Part shown: positions 53,412-61,939 of the stretch, piece by piece
Layout of the letters: every line of letters begins with the position of its first letter
How positions within the stretch are numbered: position 1 is the stretch's first letter
NCBI GenBank assembly: GCA_029564115.1
Contig: JAKQQP010000351.1
Location: forward strand, 1-64,000
Length of the DNA: 64,000 nt
Source of the DNA: Candidatus Rifleibacteriota bacterium
GTDB taxonomy: Bacteria > Riflebacteria > Ozemobacteria > Ozemobacterales > Ozemobacteraceae
Direction of reading: 5' to 3'
Program-made: the position numbers and the translations under genes
Notes under the pieces: model-generated
What the model saw: only the letters and a program-made list of their open reading frames with translations
What the model was told of the DNA's origin: nothing
The model's database searches: none

Positions 53412-54676
53412 GCGAGCAGTCACCCCAAAAAGTTTCAATATTTCGCAAAATCGCCGGTTATTTTTACAGGTTTGACGACCATAACCCCGCTCTCCAGATC
53501 AAAGACCGGACAAAATCACAAAAAATGGTGCCGGCAAAAGTCGCCGAAAAATCTTCCAGGCACACTGATGCGAGCACCGGCAACAATCCTCCCGCCAGGT
53601 CGGTGGCAGCAGACAAAGACACTGTTGTCGACCGCTCTCCGGTTGAAAAGAATTGTGTAAATACCGAAAAAAGCCATGCTCAGGAAGGTTTTCCGTTTCC
53701 TGAAGAGCCAAAGAATGCTGTTTCAGAGACGCACAAACAAACCCATGTCGCTGGCACAAGCCCCAAAGCTGCCGCAGACAAAGCACCGGCTATCGTTTCA
53801 TCAGGTGCAAACGAACTCGATGCTATGGAGCCGGCTGTCACCAAACCAAAATACCCACCGATCGTCACCTTCAGAAATGTCAGCAAAATTTTTAACCCGG
53901 GCACTCCGAATGAGTTTATGGCCCTCAAAAACGTTTCTTTCGAAATCGAAGATCTGCCAGATATTGGCGAATTCATTGCCCTTGTCGGGCCTTCAGGCTG
54001 TGGCAAGTCAACTGTATTGAACCTGATCCAGGGTTTTCAGGAAGTCGGGCCGCCGAGCTACGGCGAAGTTCTGGTGCGCAACAAACCAGTCACCGGGCCA
54101 GGTCGCGACCGCGGCATGATCTTTCAAAAATACAGCTCGTTCCCGCACCTGACCGTATTACAGAACGTCATGTTCGGCCTGCATCTGAATCGCGAATCAC
54201 TCGGCTACCCTGAACACGTCATGGAAAAGCTTGCCCGGGAAATGATCGCCAAGGTTGGCATGAAAGGACACGAAGACAAGTATCCTTATCAGCTTTCCGG
54301 TGGTCAGCAGCAACGCGTTGCCATTGCCCGCACTCTCGTTCTCAAACCCAGAATAATTCTGATGGACGAGCCCTTTTCGGCACTCGATGAACCGACCAGA
54401 ATCGAAATGCAGGAATTGATTACAGCCCTGTGGCATGAGGTCGAAGCGACCGTTTTCATAGTGACGCATTCACTTGCCGAGGCCGTATATCTGAGTGACC
54501 GCATTTTCATGTTCAAGGCCAACCCCGGTCAGTTGATGAAGCAGATCAGCATCACCCATGACGATATCGGCAAATATGAGGGCATGACGCCTCTTGAAGT
54601 TCAGGAAAGCCCCAAATTCAACAATTTTCTTAAAAATATCACCGACGAATTCTTGAGAATAGGTGGCTCAGAATAA
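53408..54676 (+). CDS. ABC importer ATPase with N-terminal extension
   Basis: 422 residues; about 150 more than SsuB/TauB relatives. The extension (1-150) is Lys/Pro/Ala/Ser-rich and probably disordered. The nucleotide-binding domain has Walker A GPSGCGKST (about 194), Q-loop MIFQKYSSFP, signature LSGGQQQR (about 297) and Walker B IILMDEPFSALDE. It should pair with the permease whose stop codon it overlaps and with the SBP-OmpA proteins. The unusual extension mirrors the insertion in the permease and may contact it or the PspA/AAA partners. Confidence 0.9.
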   Translation: MSEQSPQKVSIFRKIAGYFYRFDDHNPALQIKDRTKSQKMVPAKVAEKSSRHTDASTGNNPPARSVAADKDTVVDRSPVEKNCVNTEKSHAQEGFPFPEEPKNAVSETHKQTHVAGTSPKAAADKAPAIVSSGANELDAMEPAVTKPKYPPIVTFRNVSKIFNPGTPNEFMALKNVSFEIEDLPDIGEFIALVGPSGCGKSTVLNLIQGFQEVGPPSYGEVLVRNKPVTGPGRDRGMIFQKYSSFPHLTVLQNVMFGLHLNRESLGYPEHVMEKLAREMIAKVGMKGHEDKYPYQLSGGQQQRVAIARTLVLKPRIILMDEPFSALDEPTRIEMQELITALWHEVEATVFIVTHSLAEAVYLSDRIFMFKANPGQLMKQISITHDDIGKYEGMTPLEVQESPKFNNFLKNITDEFLRIGGSE

Positions 54677-55561
54677 ATGAAACTACGCCGCAAGCCTGGT
54701 TACTCAGATTATCTGACCGAGGCATTCAACGCCGGCCTTGTCATCAAGGGCATGGGCGAAATCCCTGTAAACAAACTTTTCATTCTCGGCTCTTTTATCT
54801 TGGGCTTCAGCAACCCAGGCTTCTGGATGCTTGGACTGGCATTTGAAGTGATTTATCTCTGGTTTCTCACGTCTAATGAACGGTTTCAGAAGTATGTCCA
54901 GGGCAAACAGCTGTCTCAAATTCAGCAGTCAAGATCAGAAAAGATGAACGAGCTGATAGCCAGTCTGACCCCTGAAAATCATTCTCGCCTCAAGCGTCTG
55001 AATGCGAATCTGGCCGAAATAAACAAGCTCATGAACTGGAACATAGATGAAGGCGCCGGTTTCATGAACCAGAGCCGACAGCAGACCCTCAATCAGCTGC
55101 CGTCGATATTTCTCAAACTGCTCAAAACAAAACAGCTGATCGAAGAAAGCCTGCATCGCACCAAGCCTTCAGAAATCAGCAATGAAATCAAAAAACTTGA
55201 ACAGCAGATGAGTAGCGGCATGAGCCCTGCGCTGGCCAAATCACTGCAGGGCAACATAGAGATTCATAAAAAACGCCTTGATAATCTCGGTGTTGCCAAA
55301 GAAAATGAAATGCTGGTCGAAATGGAACTGCAGCGCATCGAAAGCCAGCTGCACCTGGTCAGAGAAGAAATTGCCCTCGACAGCAGCCCTGAAGGGCTCA
55401 GCAACAATATCGACAAAATAAACAACACACTCGGAGAAACCCAGGACTGGATCAACAGCCATTCTGACTTTCTTCGTAAGCTCAGTGGCCCACCCATCGA
55501 TACCCCTGAATTTGAAATGGACGTGGAGCCGGTATTACCACCAAACCGCGAAATCGAATAA
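54677..55561 (+). CDS. Membrane-anchored coiled-coil protein
   Basis: 294 residues; the ATG follows the ATPase stop without a gap. Residues about 30-68 form two close hydrophobic segments (a hairpin or re-entrant anchor), after which about 85-280 is almost all helical with strong heptads. No family recognised. Its position between the ABC genes and the AAA ATPase suggests it is a membrane adaptor within the same complex. Confidence 0.72.
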   Translation: MKLRRKPGYSDYLTEAFNAGLVIKGMGEIPVNKLFILGSFILGFSNPGFWMLGLAFEVIYLWFLTSNERFQKYVQGKQLSQIQQSRSEKMNELIASLTPENHSRLKRLNANLAEINKLMNWNIDEGAGFMNQSRQQTLNQLPSIFLKLLKTKQLIEESLHRTKPSEISNEIKKLEQQMSSGMSPALAKSLQGNIEIHKKRLDNLGVAKENEMLVEMELQRIESQLHLVREEIALDSSPEGLSNNIDKINNTLGETQDWINSHSDFLRKLSGPPIDTPEFEMDVEPVLPPNREIE

Positions 55562-55576
55562 AAAGGAAGCTGCACT

Positions 55577-57373
55577 ATGGCAAATTACCCTGAATGGGCC
55601 AGAGAAATGGCCGAAATTTTTAAAAGCGGTTCAATCAGCCAGTTCGTTCTTTACGGCAACATCGATGACTGGGTTACCTATGCCTCCGAAGACTCACAAC
55701 AGCTGCAATGCCTTTCTCTGAAAGATTTTCTGACCCGCGTGATGTTCGCCCCTTTCGAGGTGGTATTGACTTATGACCGTGGTCACGGCATAAGAGCTGC
55801 CAAGGGCGGCGAACTGTTTTTTAATTTTCTCAAGGCCTACGACAGTTTTCATCGAACCTCTTTCGCCACTTCGCCAGACGGCGACATCACTGCCGACAGC
55901 GCCAACTCGCTTCCCAAAGACCCAAAACGCGCTCTAGCGCTGATAGACAGATTTATCAGACACGGACTGGTTCGCACCACTGCCGACAAAAGCGGCAAAC
56001 CGGTCGCCAACCCGATGCGAACCGCGATCATAGTCGAATATGCTCAGTATCTTCTGCCACGGGCCGAGATCGCCTACACCAGTTCCGAGTCGGTAGAAAC
56101 TCTGATCAGAGTTTTAGATTGGGCCTCCGACCCCAATATCAACAACGCCTATGTCAGTACCTGTCTGATTGCCGAAAACCTCAACGACGTCAACCGTCAG
56201 CTGGTCGAGAACCCACGCTCGGCCAAAATTCAGATAAGTCTTCCGGATGCTGAAACCGTATTGAACTTCGTACAGACCGTCACCTCTGCAATCCCGGATT
56301 TTTCTTCGATCTGCGATGTCGACAGGGCTTCTCTGGCGCAAAAACTTGAAGGTTTGTCGTGCATTGACGTGCAGAATCTTATCGAGCGGGCAATAAAAAA
56401 CCAGCGGCGCATTTCAATGGAATATCTGCGCGAAGTCAAAAAGGAAATGATCGAAAAATCGGCAGGTGGCCGAATTGTTTTTGTTGAATCCACACGCAAC
56501 CTCGATGATGTCGCCGGCCACTCAGAAGCCAAAGCCTGGCTGCGTCAGGATGCCTCGTTGATGAAACGCGGCAAGATAAAAGCTTTACCAATGGGTTATC
56601 TTATTACCGGCCGTATTGGAACCGGCAAAACCTATCTGGTCGAGTGCTTCGCCGGCGAAGCAGGCGTTCCCTGTGTTGAACTCAAGAATTTTCGCGACAA
56701 GTGGGTAGGTGCCACCGAAGGCAATCTTGAAGCCATTTTTAAAATTCTGCATGCTATGGGTCAGGTTATCGTTTTTATCGACGAAGCCGATCAGGTAGCG
56801 GGAAAACGTGACAGCAACTCTGGCGATTCCGGAGTATCGGGGCGCATATACGCGATGTTGGCCAGGGAGATGGCTGACACACGCAATCGCGGGCGCATAT
56901 TCTGGATCTTTGCAACCTCTCGACCAGACTTGCTCGAAGTAGATCTGAAACGCGTAGGGCGCCTCGATGTGCATATTCCGCTATTTGCCCCTCAGACAGA
57001 AGAAGACAAAAAAGACCTGTTCAAGGCTCTTGCCCGCAAAAACAAGGTCAAACTCGAAGATTCCGATCTGCCTGTGTTCCCTGACAGTCTTGATATCGGC
57101 GGCAATGAAATGGAAGGCATTCTGATCATGGCCTCGCGCATGTTCGAACTGCAGGAAGAAAACGACCCGGAGCGCAAACCGGTAGGGCACTTCATTGCCG
57201 AAGCGGTAAAAAACTACCGACCAATGGCCCACTCATCGCGACTTGAATTCATGGATCTCGCAGCGGTCGTGGAGTGCACAGACCAAAGATTTCTGCCCGA
57301 AAAATTTGCAAAACTCGATATGGAAGACGCCAAAAGGCGCATGGACGACCTGAAGCTCGAAATCAGCGATTGA
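55577..57373 (+). CDS. Two-domain AAA ATPase, first domain degenerate
   Basis: 598 residues. The N-terminal half (about 15-300) has AAA-like strands (TAIIVEYAQYLL in the Walker B place, STCLIAENLNDV in the sensor place) but no P-loop. The second half (about 305-560) is active-looking: Walker A GRIGTGKT (about 346), pore loop KWVGATEGN, Walker B VIVFIDEAD (about 397), sensor-1 ATSRPD, arginine finger RVGRLD. The KWVG pore loop resembles Vps4/katanin enzymes; the two-half plan resembles Ycf46-type proteins. Ribosome site AAGGAAG. Last gene of the SBP-OmpA/PspA/ABC operon; likely remodels one of its members. Confidence 0.87.
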   Translation: MANYPEWAREMAEIFKSGSISQFVLYGNIDDWVTYASEDSQQLQCLSLKDFLTRVMFAPFEVVLTYDRGHGIRAAKGGELFFNFLKAYDSFHRTSFATSPDGDITADSANSLPKDPKRALALIDRFIRHGLVRTTADKSGKPVANPMRTAIIVEYAQYLLPRAEIAYTSSESVETLIRVLDWASDPNINNAYVSTCLIAENLNDVNRQLVENPRSAKIQISLPDAETVLNFVQTVTSAIPDFSSICDVDRASLAQKLEGLSCIDVQNLIERAIKNQRRISMEYLREVKKEMIEKSAGGRIVFVESTRNLDDVAGHSEAKAWLRQDASLMKRGKIKALPMGYLITGRIGTGKTYLVECFAGEAGVPCVELKNFRDKWVGATEGNLEAIFKILHAMGQVIVFIDEADQVAGKRDSNSGDSGVSGRIYAMLAREMADTRNRGRIFWIFATSRPDLLEVDLKRVGRLDVHIPLFAPQTEEDKKDLFKALARKNKVKLEDSDLPVFPDSLDIGGNEMEGILIMASRMFELQEENDPERKPVGHFIAEAVKNYRPMAHSSRLEFMDLAAVVECTDQRFLPEKFAKLDMEDAKRRMDDLKLEISD

Positions 57374-57385
57374 GCAGCGGGCAGC

Positions 57386-57856
57386 TCAGGCTACGAATTC
57401 TTGTTCAAGGCAGAGGAATTTGGTGAAACGGAGCGTCGTGCCTGCACCGGGCGAAGAAATCAGTTCGTATCTGTCTGATAGAAGGCTTATCAGGCCCAGA
57501 CCGCGGCCACGAGTCGAGTTAAGACTGCGCAGGTTTTTTGGGATCTGAACTCCGGACAGGTCAAAGCCACAGCCTGTGTCTTTGACACAGACCTCGAGCC
57601 TGTCTTTGAAAATCAGAAACTCTACCTCGAGTTGTGATTCGCAGCTGGTCCTGGCACCGTGCTCTATTGCGTTGGCATAAGCCTCATCGACGATCATGGC
57701 CAGTTCGAAAACCTGGTCTTCGTCAAAACCCATCCGCCTTGCGATTACTTCGGTATTGTCTCTGATCACTCTCAAATAACAAGGCTTTTCAAATTTAAAA
57801 AGCACCTGTTCTGGAAATTTTCTTTGTCCCATCTTTTTTTGCCCCAATATAAGCAT
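57386..57856 (-). CDS. Anti-sigma-factor-type serine kinase (RsbW/SpoIIAB-like HATPase)
   Basis: 156 residues (ATG 57856) or 148 (ATG 57832). GHKL ATPase fold: MIVDEAYANAIEHG (N-box), VKDTGCGFD (G1) and TRGRGLGLISLLSD (G2), as in HATPase_c_2 proteins that phosphorylate anti-anti-sigma factors. No sigma factor or STAS gene is adjacent. It could oppose the PP2C phosphatase at 8583, or be tied to the neighbouring convergent operon. The role is inferred. Confidence 0.85.
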   Translation of the reverse strand: MLILGQKKMGQRKFPEQVLFKFEKPCYLRVIRDNTEVIARRMGFDEDQVFELAMIVDEAYANAIEHGARTSCESQLEVEFLIFKDRLEVCVKDTGCGFDLSGVQIPKNLRSLNSTRGRGLGLISLLSDRYELISSPGAGTTLRFTKFLCLEQEFVA

Positions 57857-57929
57857 AATCTTTTCCGGTTATTTCGCAAGCATGGGCAGAACCTCTGCCG
57901 CCTGGCCCTGAATCACGAGCAGCCAGATG

Positions 57930-57958
57930 ATTATAAGCTGTCATTCGGGGCTTTGCAA
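57930..57958 (-). promoter_or_regulatory. Promoter of the anti-sigma kinase gene
   Basis: Minus strand TTGCAA (57953-57958), 17-base spacer, TATAAT (57930-57935), giving a leader of about 65-90 bases. TTGCAA is self-complementary and also serves a possible plus-strand promoter (see the next entry). Confidence 0.65.
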
Positions 57959-57981
57959 ACAATGTAAGCTTATGGTACAAA
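57953..57981 (+). promoter_or_regulatory. Possible promoter of the 57988 gene sharing the -35
   Basis: The same TTGCAA (57953-57958), 17-base spacer, TACAAA (57976-57981). The ATG at 57988 is 6 bases after the -10, so the mRNA would be leaderless; no ribosome site is seen. The -10 is weak. Confidence 0.4.
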
Positions 57982-57987
57982 TCAGAC

Positions 57988-58767
57988 ATGATTAAACGAA
58001 TTTTATTCATGGCTGTTTTACTGTTGCCAGGCACCCCCGGGCTATCGCAACAGAAGTTTCCCACCTGGATGGACGAAGTACAATTTGAGCGAAAAACTCC
58101 TGGAAGTGGCTTCAGCGAGCCAACTGCCCCGCTAGATCCGGCAACCGGGCAATTATCCGAGGGCAATTCCGGTGGCGGGCGCGGTTTTAAACCCAAACTG
58201 CCCGACTTCAGCAAAATGCGCGAAAAGGCCCTGAAAGCCGAGTTTGAAAAGCGTGCCGCCGCCGAGGGAGAACTGGAAGATTCTTATTCAGCTTCAATCA
58301 AAAACCTTGAAACCCTCAAAGAAAAGAAAAGCAGGCTCGAAACTCTTCTGTCGGCAAACCCCGGCGAAAATGAACGGCATCAGCTTCTTAGCGCTATCGC
58401 CGAGTTATCACAAAAACTGGCTCTCAGTGAAGAGTTCGTAAACCTTCTCAATAACCGCAACCCCGGAGTCTCTGAAGAGAAAACGCAAAGCGAAAGCCTC
58501 ACACCAGCGCAGTTCAATCGGGTTATCGAGCTGCAGCAGCTGCTCTTTCCCGGATACAAAAAGAAAAACGCCAGCAATCAACCTGCCTCGAAGCCGAAAC
58601 CAGAGAATACGGGCGAGCCGAAGCCTCAGACAGAAATTGATTTTGACCGCGAACCCACCGACGAAGAACTGGCAAAAGCCCGAGAATACCGGCCCGGCCA
58701 GATCAAATCTTTTTATCATGAATTAAAAAAAGCCAACCGGGAAAACCAGGAGAACATCAGCGAATGA
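57988..58767 (+). CDS. Secreted coiled-coil protein
   Basis: 259 residues. Signal peptide about 1-22 (MIKRILFMAVLLLPG, cleaved near LSQ), Gly/Pro-rich segment about 35-75, coiled coil about 78-160, charged linker and a C-terminal segment containing TDEELAKAREYRPGQI. Family not recognised. Its TGA overlaps the asd ATG (ATGA). Confidence 0.65.
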   Translation: MIKRILFMAVLLLPGTPGLSQQKFPTWMDEVQFERKTPGSGFSEPTAPLDPATGQLSEGNSGGGRGFKPKLPDFSKMREKALKAEFEKRAAAEGELEDSYSASIKNLETLKEKKSRLETLLSANPGENERHQLLSAIAELSQKLALSEEFVNLLNNRNPGVSEEKTQSESLTPAQFNRVIELQQLLFPGYKKKNASNQPASKPKPENTGEPKPQTEIDFDREPTDEELAKAREYRPGQIKSFYHELKKANRENQENISE

Positions 58768-59774
58768 AAAGTCACAATATAGGCATAGTAGGGGCAACTG
58801 GAGCTGTTGGGCTCAAAATTCTGCAGGTTCTCGACGAACGCGTGAAGAACCCGGCGTCGATTCGTCTGTTCGCCTCTGAGCGCAGTGCCGGGCAGCAGAT
58901 AGAGTTTCGCGGTTCGATGCTGACAGTCGAGAACCTGGCCACCGCCAACTTTTCCGGTCTCGATGTCGTTTTCTTTTCGGCCGGCACCGAAGTGAGCCTC
59001 AAATATTGCCCGGCCGCCGTAGAAGCCGGCGCCCTGGTCATCGACAACACCAACGCCCACCGCATGCACCCGGATGTGCCGCTGATAGTTCCCGAGGCAA
59101 ATTTGCATGCTGTCAAAGGCCATCACGGCCTCATAGCCAACCCGAACTGCTCTACCATTCAGATGATCGTCGCGCTGGCGCCGATTCATAAAGTGACCCC
59201 AATCAGAAGAATCGTGGTCTCGACCTATCAGTCGGTATCGGGCACCGGGCTTGAAGCTATCGACATTCTCAAAAAACAGAGCGAAGCCATGCTGACCGGG
59301 AAAAATCCTCCTGAAGGCGTTTACCCGCACCCGATCGGCTTCAACCTCATCCCTCAGATAGACGTTCTAGTTGATGGCGGGCTGTATCGCGAAGAAGAGA
59401 AGATGGTAAAAGAAACCTGCAAAATTCTTGAAGCAGATATCAAAGTCTGCCCGACCACAATCAGGGTGCCGGTAATGTATTGTCACAGCGAAGTGGTCAA
59501 CATTGAACTGACCGATCAAATGCAACTTGCAGCACTTCGCAACATACTGGCGAATGCCGAAGATGTCGTGCTGGTAGACGACCCCGGCAACTCTGTCTAC
59601 CCAACCCCCCTTTCATGCCAGGATAAAGACGAAGTTTTCGTAGGCAGACTTCGCCAGGACCCGACTATTGCGAATGGTTTCAATATGTGGATTGTCGCCG
59701 ACAATCTCAGGCGTGGAGCCGCAACCAATGCCGTAAAAATTTATACCGAGATGGTGAGGCATGATCTTTTTTAG
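58764..59774 (+). CDS. asd: Aspartate-semialdehyde dehydrogenase
   Basis: 336 residues, family length. NADPH site IVGATGAVG at residue 8; catalytic Cys in NPNCSTIQM (about 132); substrate motif RVPVMYCHSE with His. Reduces aspartyl phosphate to aspartate semialdehyde for lysine/DAP, threonine and methionine synthesis. GGAG site 12 bases before the ATG. It lies between two secreted-protein genes, with overlapping ends on both sides. Confidence 0.95.
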   Translation: MKSHNIGIVGATGAVGLKILQVLDERVKNPASIRLFASERSAGQQIEFRGSMLTVENLATANFSGLDVVFFSAGTEVSLKYCPAAVEAGALVIDNTNAHRMHPDVPLIVPEANLHAVKGHHGLIANPNCSTIQMIVALAPIHKVTPIRRIVVSTYQSVSGTGLEAIDILKKQSEAMLTGKNPPEGVYPHPIGFNLIPQIDVLVDGGLYREEEKMVKETCKILEADIKVCPTTIRVPVMYCHSEVVNIELTDQMQLAALRNILANAEDVVLVDDPGNSVYPTPLSCQDKDEVFVGRLRQDPTIANGFNMWIVADNLRRGAATNAVKIYTEMVRHDLF

Positions 59775-60759
59775 AATTAAACTGCTGCTGTTATTTACTT
59801 TTCTGTTGGTTATGCTGCTGACAAATACACCTTCACACGGGCAATATTCAGTTTTGCAGAGTGAAGAACCCAGACTGCGGGCGATTCTTTACCACCCCAA
59901 CAACCCCAGAGCACTTGTTTATTACAATTCGCAGCGTTTTCATGCCGTTGCGCACACCCGCATCGACGCAGAGTGGTATATTGAAGAAATCAGGAGAGAA
60001 AGCGTTCTTTTCAAGAGAACCTCAACGCGAAGCTTCGCCGAAATTTTCTTGAATGCACCGCAAAAGGCAAGATTTCACAAAGACAGCTCTTTTTATGGGC
60101 ACCCTGTTGCACTCTGGGAAGCCATAGAACTTCTAGCACAGGGTTTCGGCTATCAGGCCGTGATGCACTTTCAGGCAGGCGGAGCAGTACTGCCGGCCCA
60201 CCACGGCAACACAATCGGCAAACTGCTAAAAAAAATACTGCCACCGCACCATCGTTTCGATTTCGACGGCCCTGTTCTGATGGTTTTACCTGTGAAGCCC
60301 TCGGGCGAAGAATGGACCGAAGTGCTCCAAAGAATGCGACTTTGCGTCCCTGATCGTCTTGCAATGCGTTATCCCGGTTTAAACAAGCAGGGGGTAATTT
60401 TATCACGCGGCGATGACATTCAATTCGTATTGCGAAAAATTTCTCTCGGCGGCAAGGTTCCCATTCAGTTTCCTCGCGACCTGCATTTTCCAGTTTACGC
60501 CACTTTCCGCAATATTCCCTTCTCACAGATGCTGGCCAAGATACTCTACCTCAACCAGTGCATACTGATCGAACGCGAAGAAGGCCTCGAAGTAACCCCA
60601 TGGCCAAGACAGATCCTTCAAAGACGTCCATACGCAGACTTTCCGCACTTAAAATCGCTGCCAATCGAGCCACAAAAGGGTTCGGGGCCAATGCCACCGC
60701 CCCTGATCACAGAACACCTGCTCGATCACCCATTTGTTCAACAGAATCAGGAGTTCTGA
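59761..60759 (+). CDS. Periplasmic hypothetical protein with STN/PilP-like segments
   Basis: 332 residues; ATG overlaps the asd stop by 14 bases. Signal peptide about 1-27. Residues about 40-100 (LVYYNSQRFHAVAHTRIDAEWYIEEI) resemble the small beta domain of PilP/GspC proteins, and about 240-290 (PFSQMLAKILYLNQCILIE) an STN-type domain found before secretins. No secretin barrel is present. Both resemblances are weak. Function unknown; possibly an envelope-assembly accessory. Confidence 0.6.
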   Translation: MIFFRIKLLLLFTFLLVMLLTNTPSHGQYSVLQSEEPRLRAILYHPNNPRALVYYNSQRFHAVAHTRIDAEWYIEEIRRESVLFKRTSTRSFAEIFLNAPQKARFHKDSSFYGHPVALWEAIELLAQGFGYQAVMHFQAGGAVLPAHHGNTIGKLLKKILPPHHRFDFDGPVLMVLPVKPSGEEWTEVLQRMRLCVPDRLAMRYPGLNKQGVILSRGDDIQFVLRKISLGGKVPIQFPRDLHFPVYATFRNIPFSQMLAKILYLNQCILIEREEGLEVTPWPRQILQRRPYADFPHLKSLPIEPQKGSGPMPPPLITEHLLDHPFVQQNQEF

Positions 60760-60760
60760 C

Positions 60761-61939
60761 ATGCCAGATTTCAAACTTGCCTTGCAAAAATGCGATTCAT
60801 ATACGCCAGAACAGGTTGAAAAGGCAGTCGGTCAGCTGTTAAAAGGCCTTGGCGGCATAGAACGCTTCGTCAGCCCCGGGCAGAGAGTATTGATAAAGCC
60901 CAACATGCTTACCTGCAAAGATCCTTCAAAAGCGGCGACAACCCACCCGCTTCTCATCGAAGAAATAGCCCGGCTGTGCGTCAGACGCGGTGCCAGCGTT
61001 GTCATCGGCGACAGCCCACCGGCAATTTTTGGCCGAACTGAATCTTTCTGGGAAACAACCGGCTTTGCTGCTGCAGCCCGCAACAGTGGCGCAGAGCTTC
61101 GCTGTTTTGAGACAGACGAAAAGGTCACGCTGAAATTCTTTTCGAACGGCAGAGAAATAACCACCCACGTCGTTAAAACATTGTTTAGAGCGGATGTAGT
61201 TATCAATCTGGCCAAAATGAAAACCCACAATCTGACACGCATCACTGGTGCAGTCAAAAATCTGTTCGGTTTGATTCCGGGGTTTGCTAAAGCGCAATGG
61301 CACAAAGCCTTTCCCCGCCCTGAAGAATTCGCCGATTTTATCAGCGATTTCGCCCACCAGATTCCGGTCACTCTCAACATCATGGATGGCATAGAAAGCA
61401 TGGACGGTCAGGGACCGGCGGGCGGGCGCGTAGTAAAAAGCGGTGTATTGCTTGCATCGACCTGCCCTGTAACTGTTGACATGGGCTTTTGTAGACTGAT
61501 AAATCTCGACCCGACGACTGTTCCAACTTTGCGAAGATGCCGACAGCTGAACTGGGGACCAAAGAGCTTTGCAGAAATTACCTTTATAGGTCAGCAGCCC
61601 GATGAAGTGGCGATAAGCAATTTTTCGGTTCCGAAAACTCCGCCCTTGTCGCTGATTCCAGACTTTATTCTTAAGGGCATAAAAAAATTTCTCTGGACCG
61701 GACCGGCGCTGCTGCCGAAAAAATGCATCAAATGCGGTCGATGTCGCGAAATATGCCCGGTTTTGGCGATAAATATAGGTGCAGAAGGCGCTGAATTCGA
61801 TCGAAAGCTCTGTATTTCGTGCTTCTGCTGTATGGAAGTCTGCCCGGTCGAAGCAATCGAAATGAAATCGAGCCCACTGCTCTCTATCGGCATGCGACTT
61901 CGCGGGCTGAAAAGAAGTCTGAGAAAGCAACGCAAATGA
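60761..61939 (+). CDS. DUF362 domain protein with two 4Fe-4S clusters
   Basis: 392 residues from ATG 60761 (AGGAG upstream). Residues about 1-300 match the DUF362 family (RVLIKPNMLT, VVIGDSPP, NLAKMKTHNLTRITGAVKN, DGIESMDGQGP). The C-terminus has a two-cluster ferredoxin domain: CIKCGRCREICP and CISCFCCMEVCP, with all eight Cys. It is a likely redox or metal-handling protein of unknown substrate. The stop overlaps the acyltransferase ATG (ATGA). Confidence 0.88.
   Translation: MPDFKLALQKCDSYTPEQVEKAVGQLLKGLGGIERFVSPGQRVLIKPNMLTCKDPSKAATTHPLLIEEIARLCVRRGASVVIGDSPPAIFGRTESFWETTGFAAAARNSGAELRCFETDEKVTLKFFSNGREITTHVVKTLFRADVVINLAKMKTHNLTRITGAVKNLFGLIPGFAKAQWHKAFPRPEEFADFISDFAHQIPVTLNIMDGIESMDGQGPAGGRVVKSGVLLASTCPVTVDMGFCRLINLDPTTVPTLRRCRQLNWGPKSFAEITFIGQQPDEVAISNFSVPKTPPLSLIPDFILKGIKKFLWTGPALLPKKCIKCGRCREICPVLAINIGAEGAEFDRKLCISCFCCMEVCPVEAIEMKSSPLLSIGMRLRGLKRSLRKQRK

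Noticed and set aside
59761..60759. Secretin (PilQ-like) gene
   Set aside because: Has at most STN- and PilP-like segments; no secretin barrel and too short.
60926..61930. 334-residue minus-strand reading frame
   Set aside because: Antisense to the DUF362/ferredoxin gene, which has full Cys motifs and a good ribosome site.
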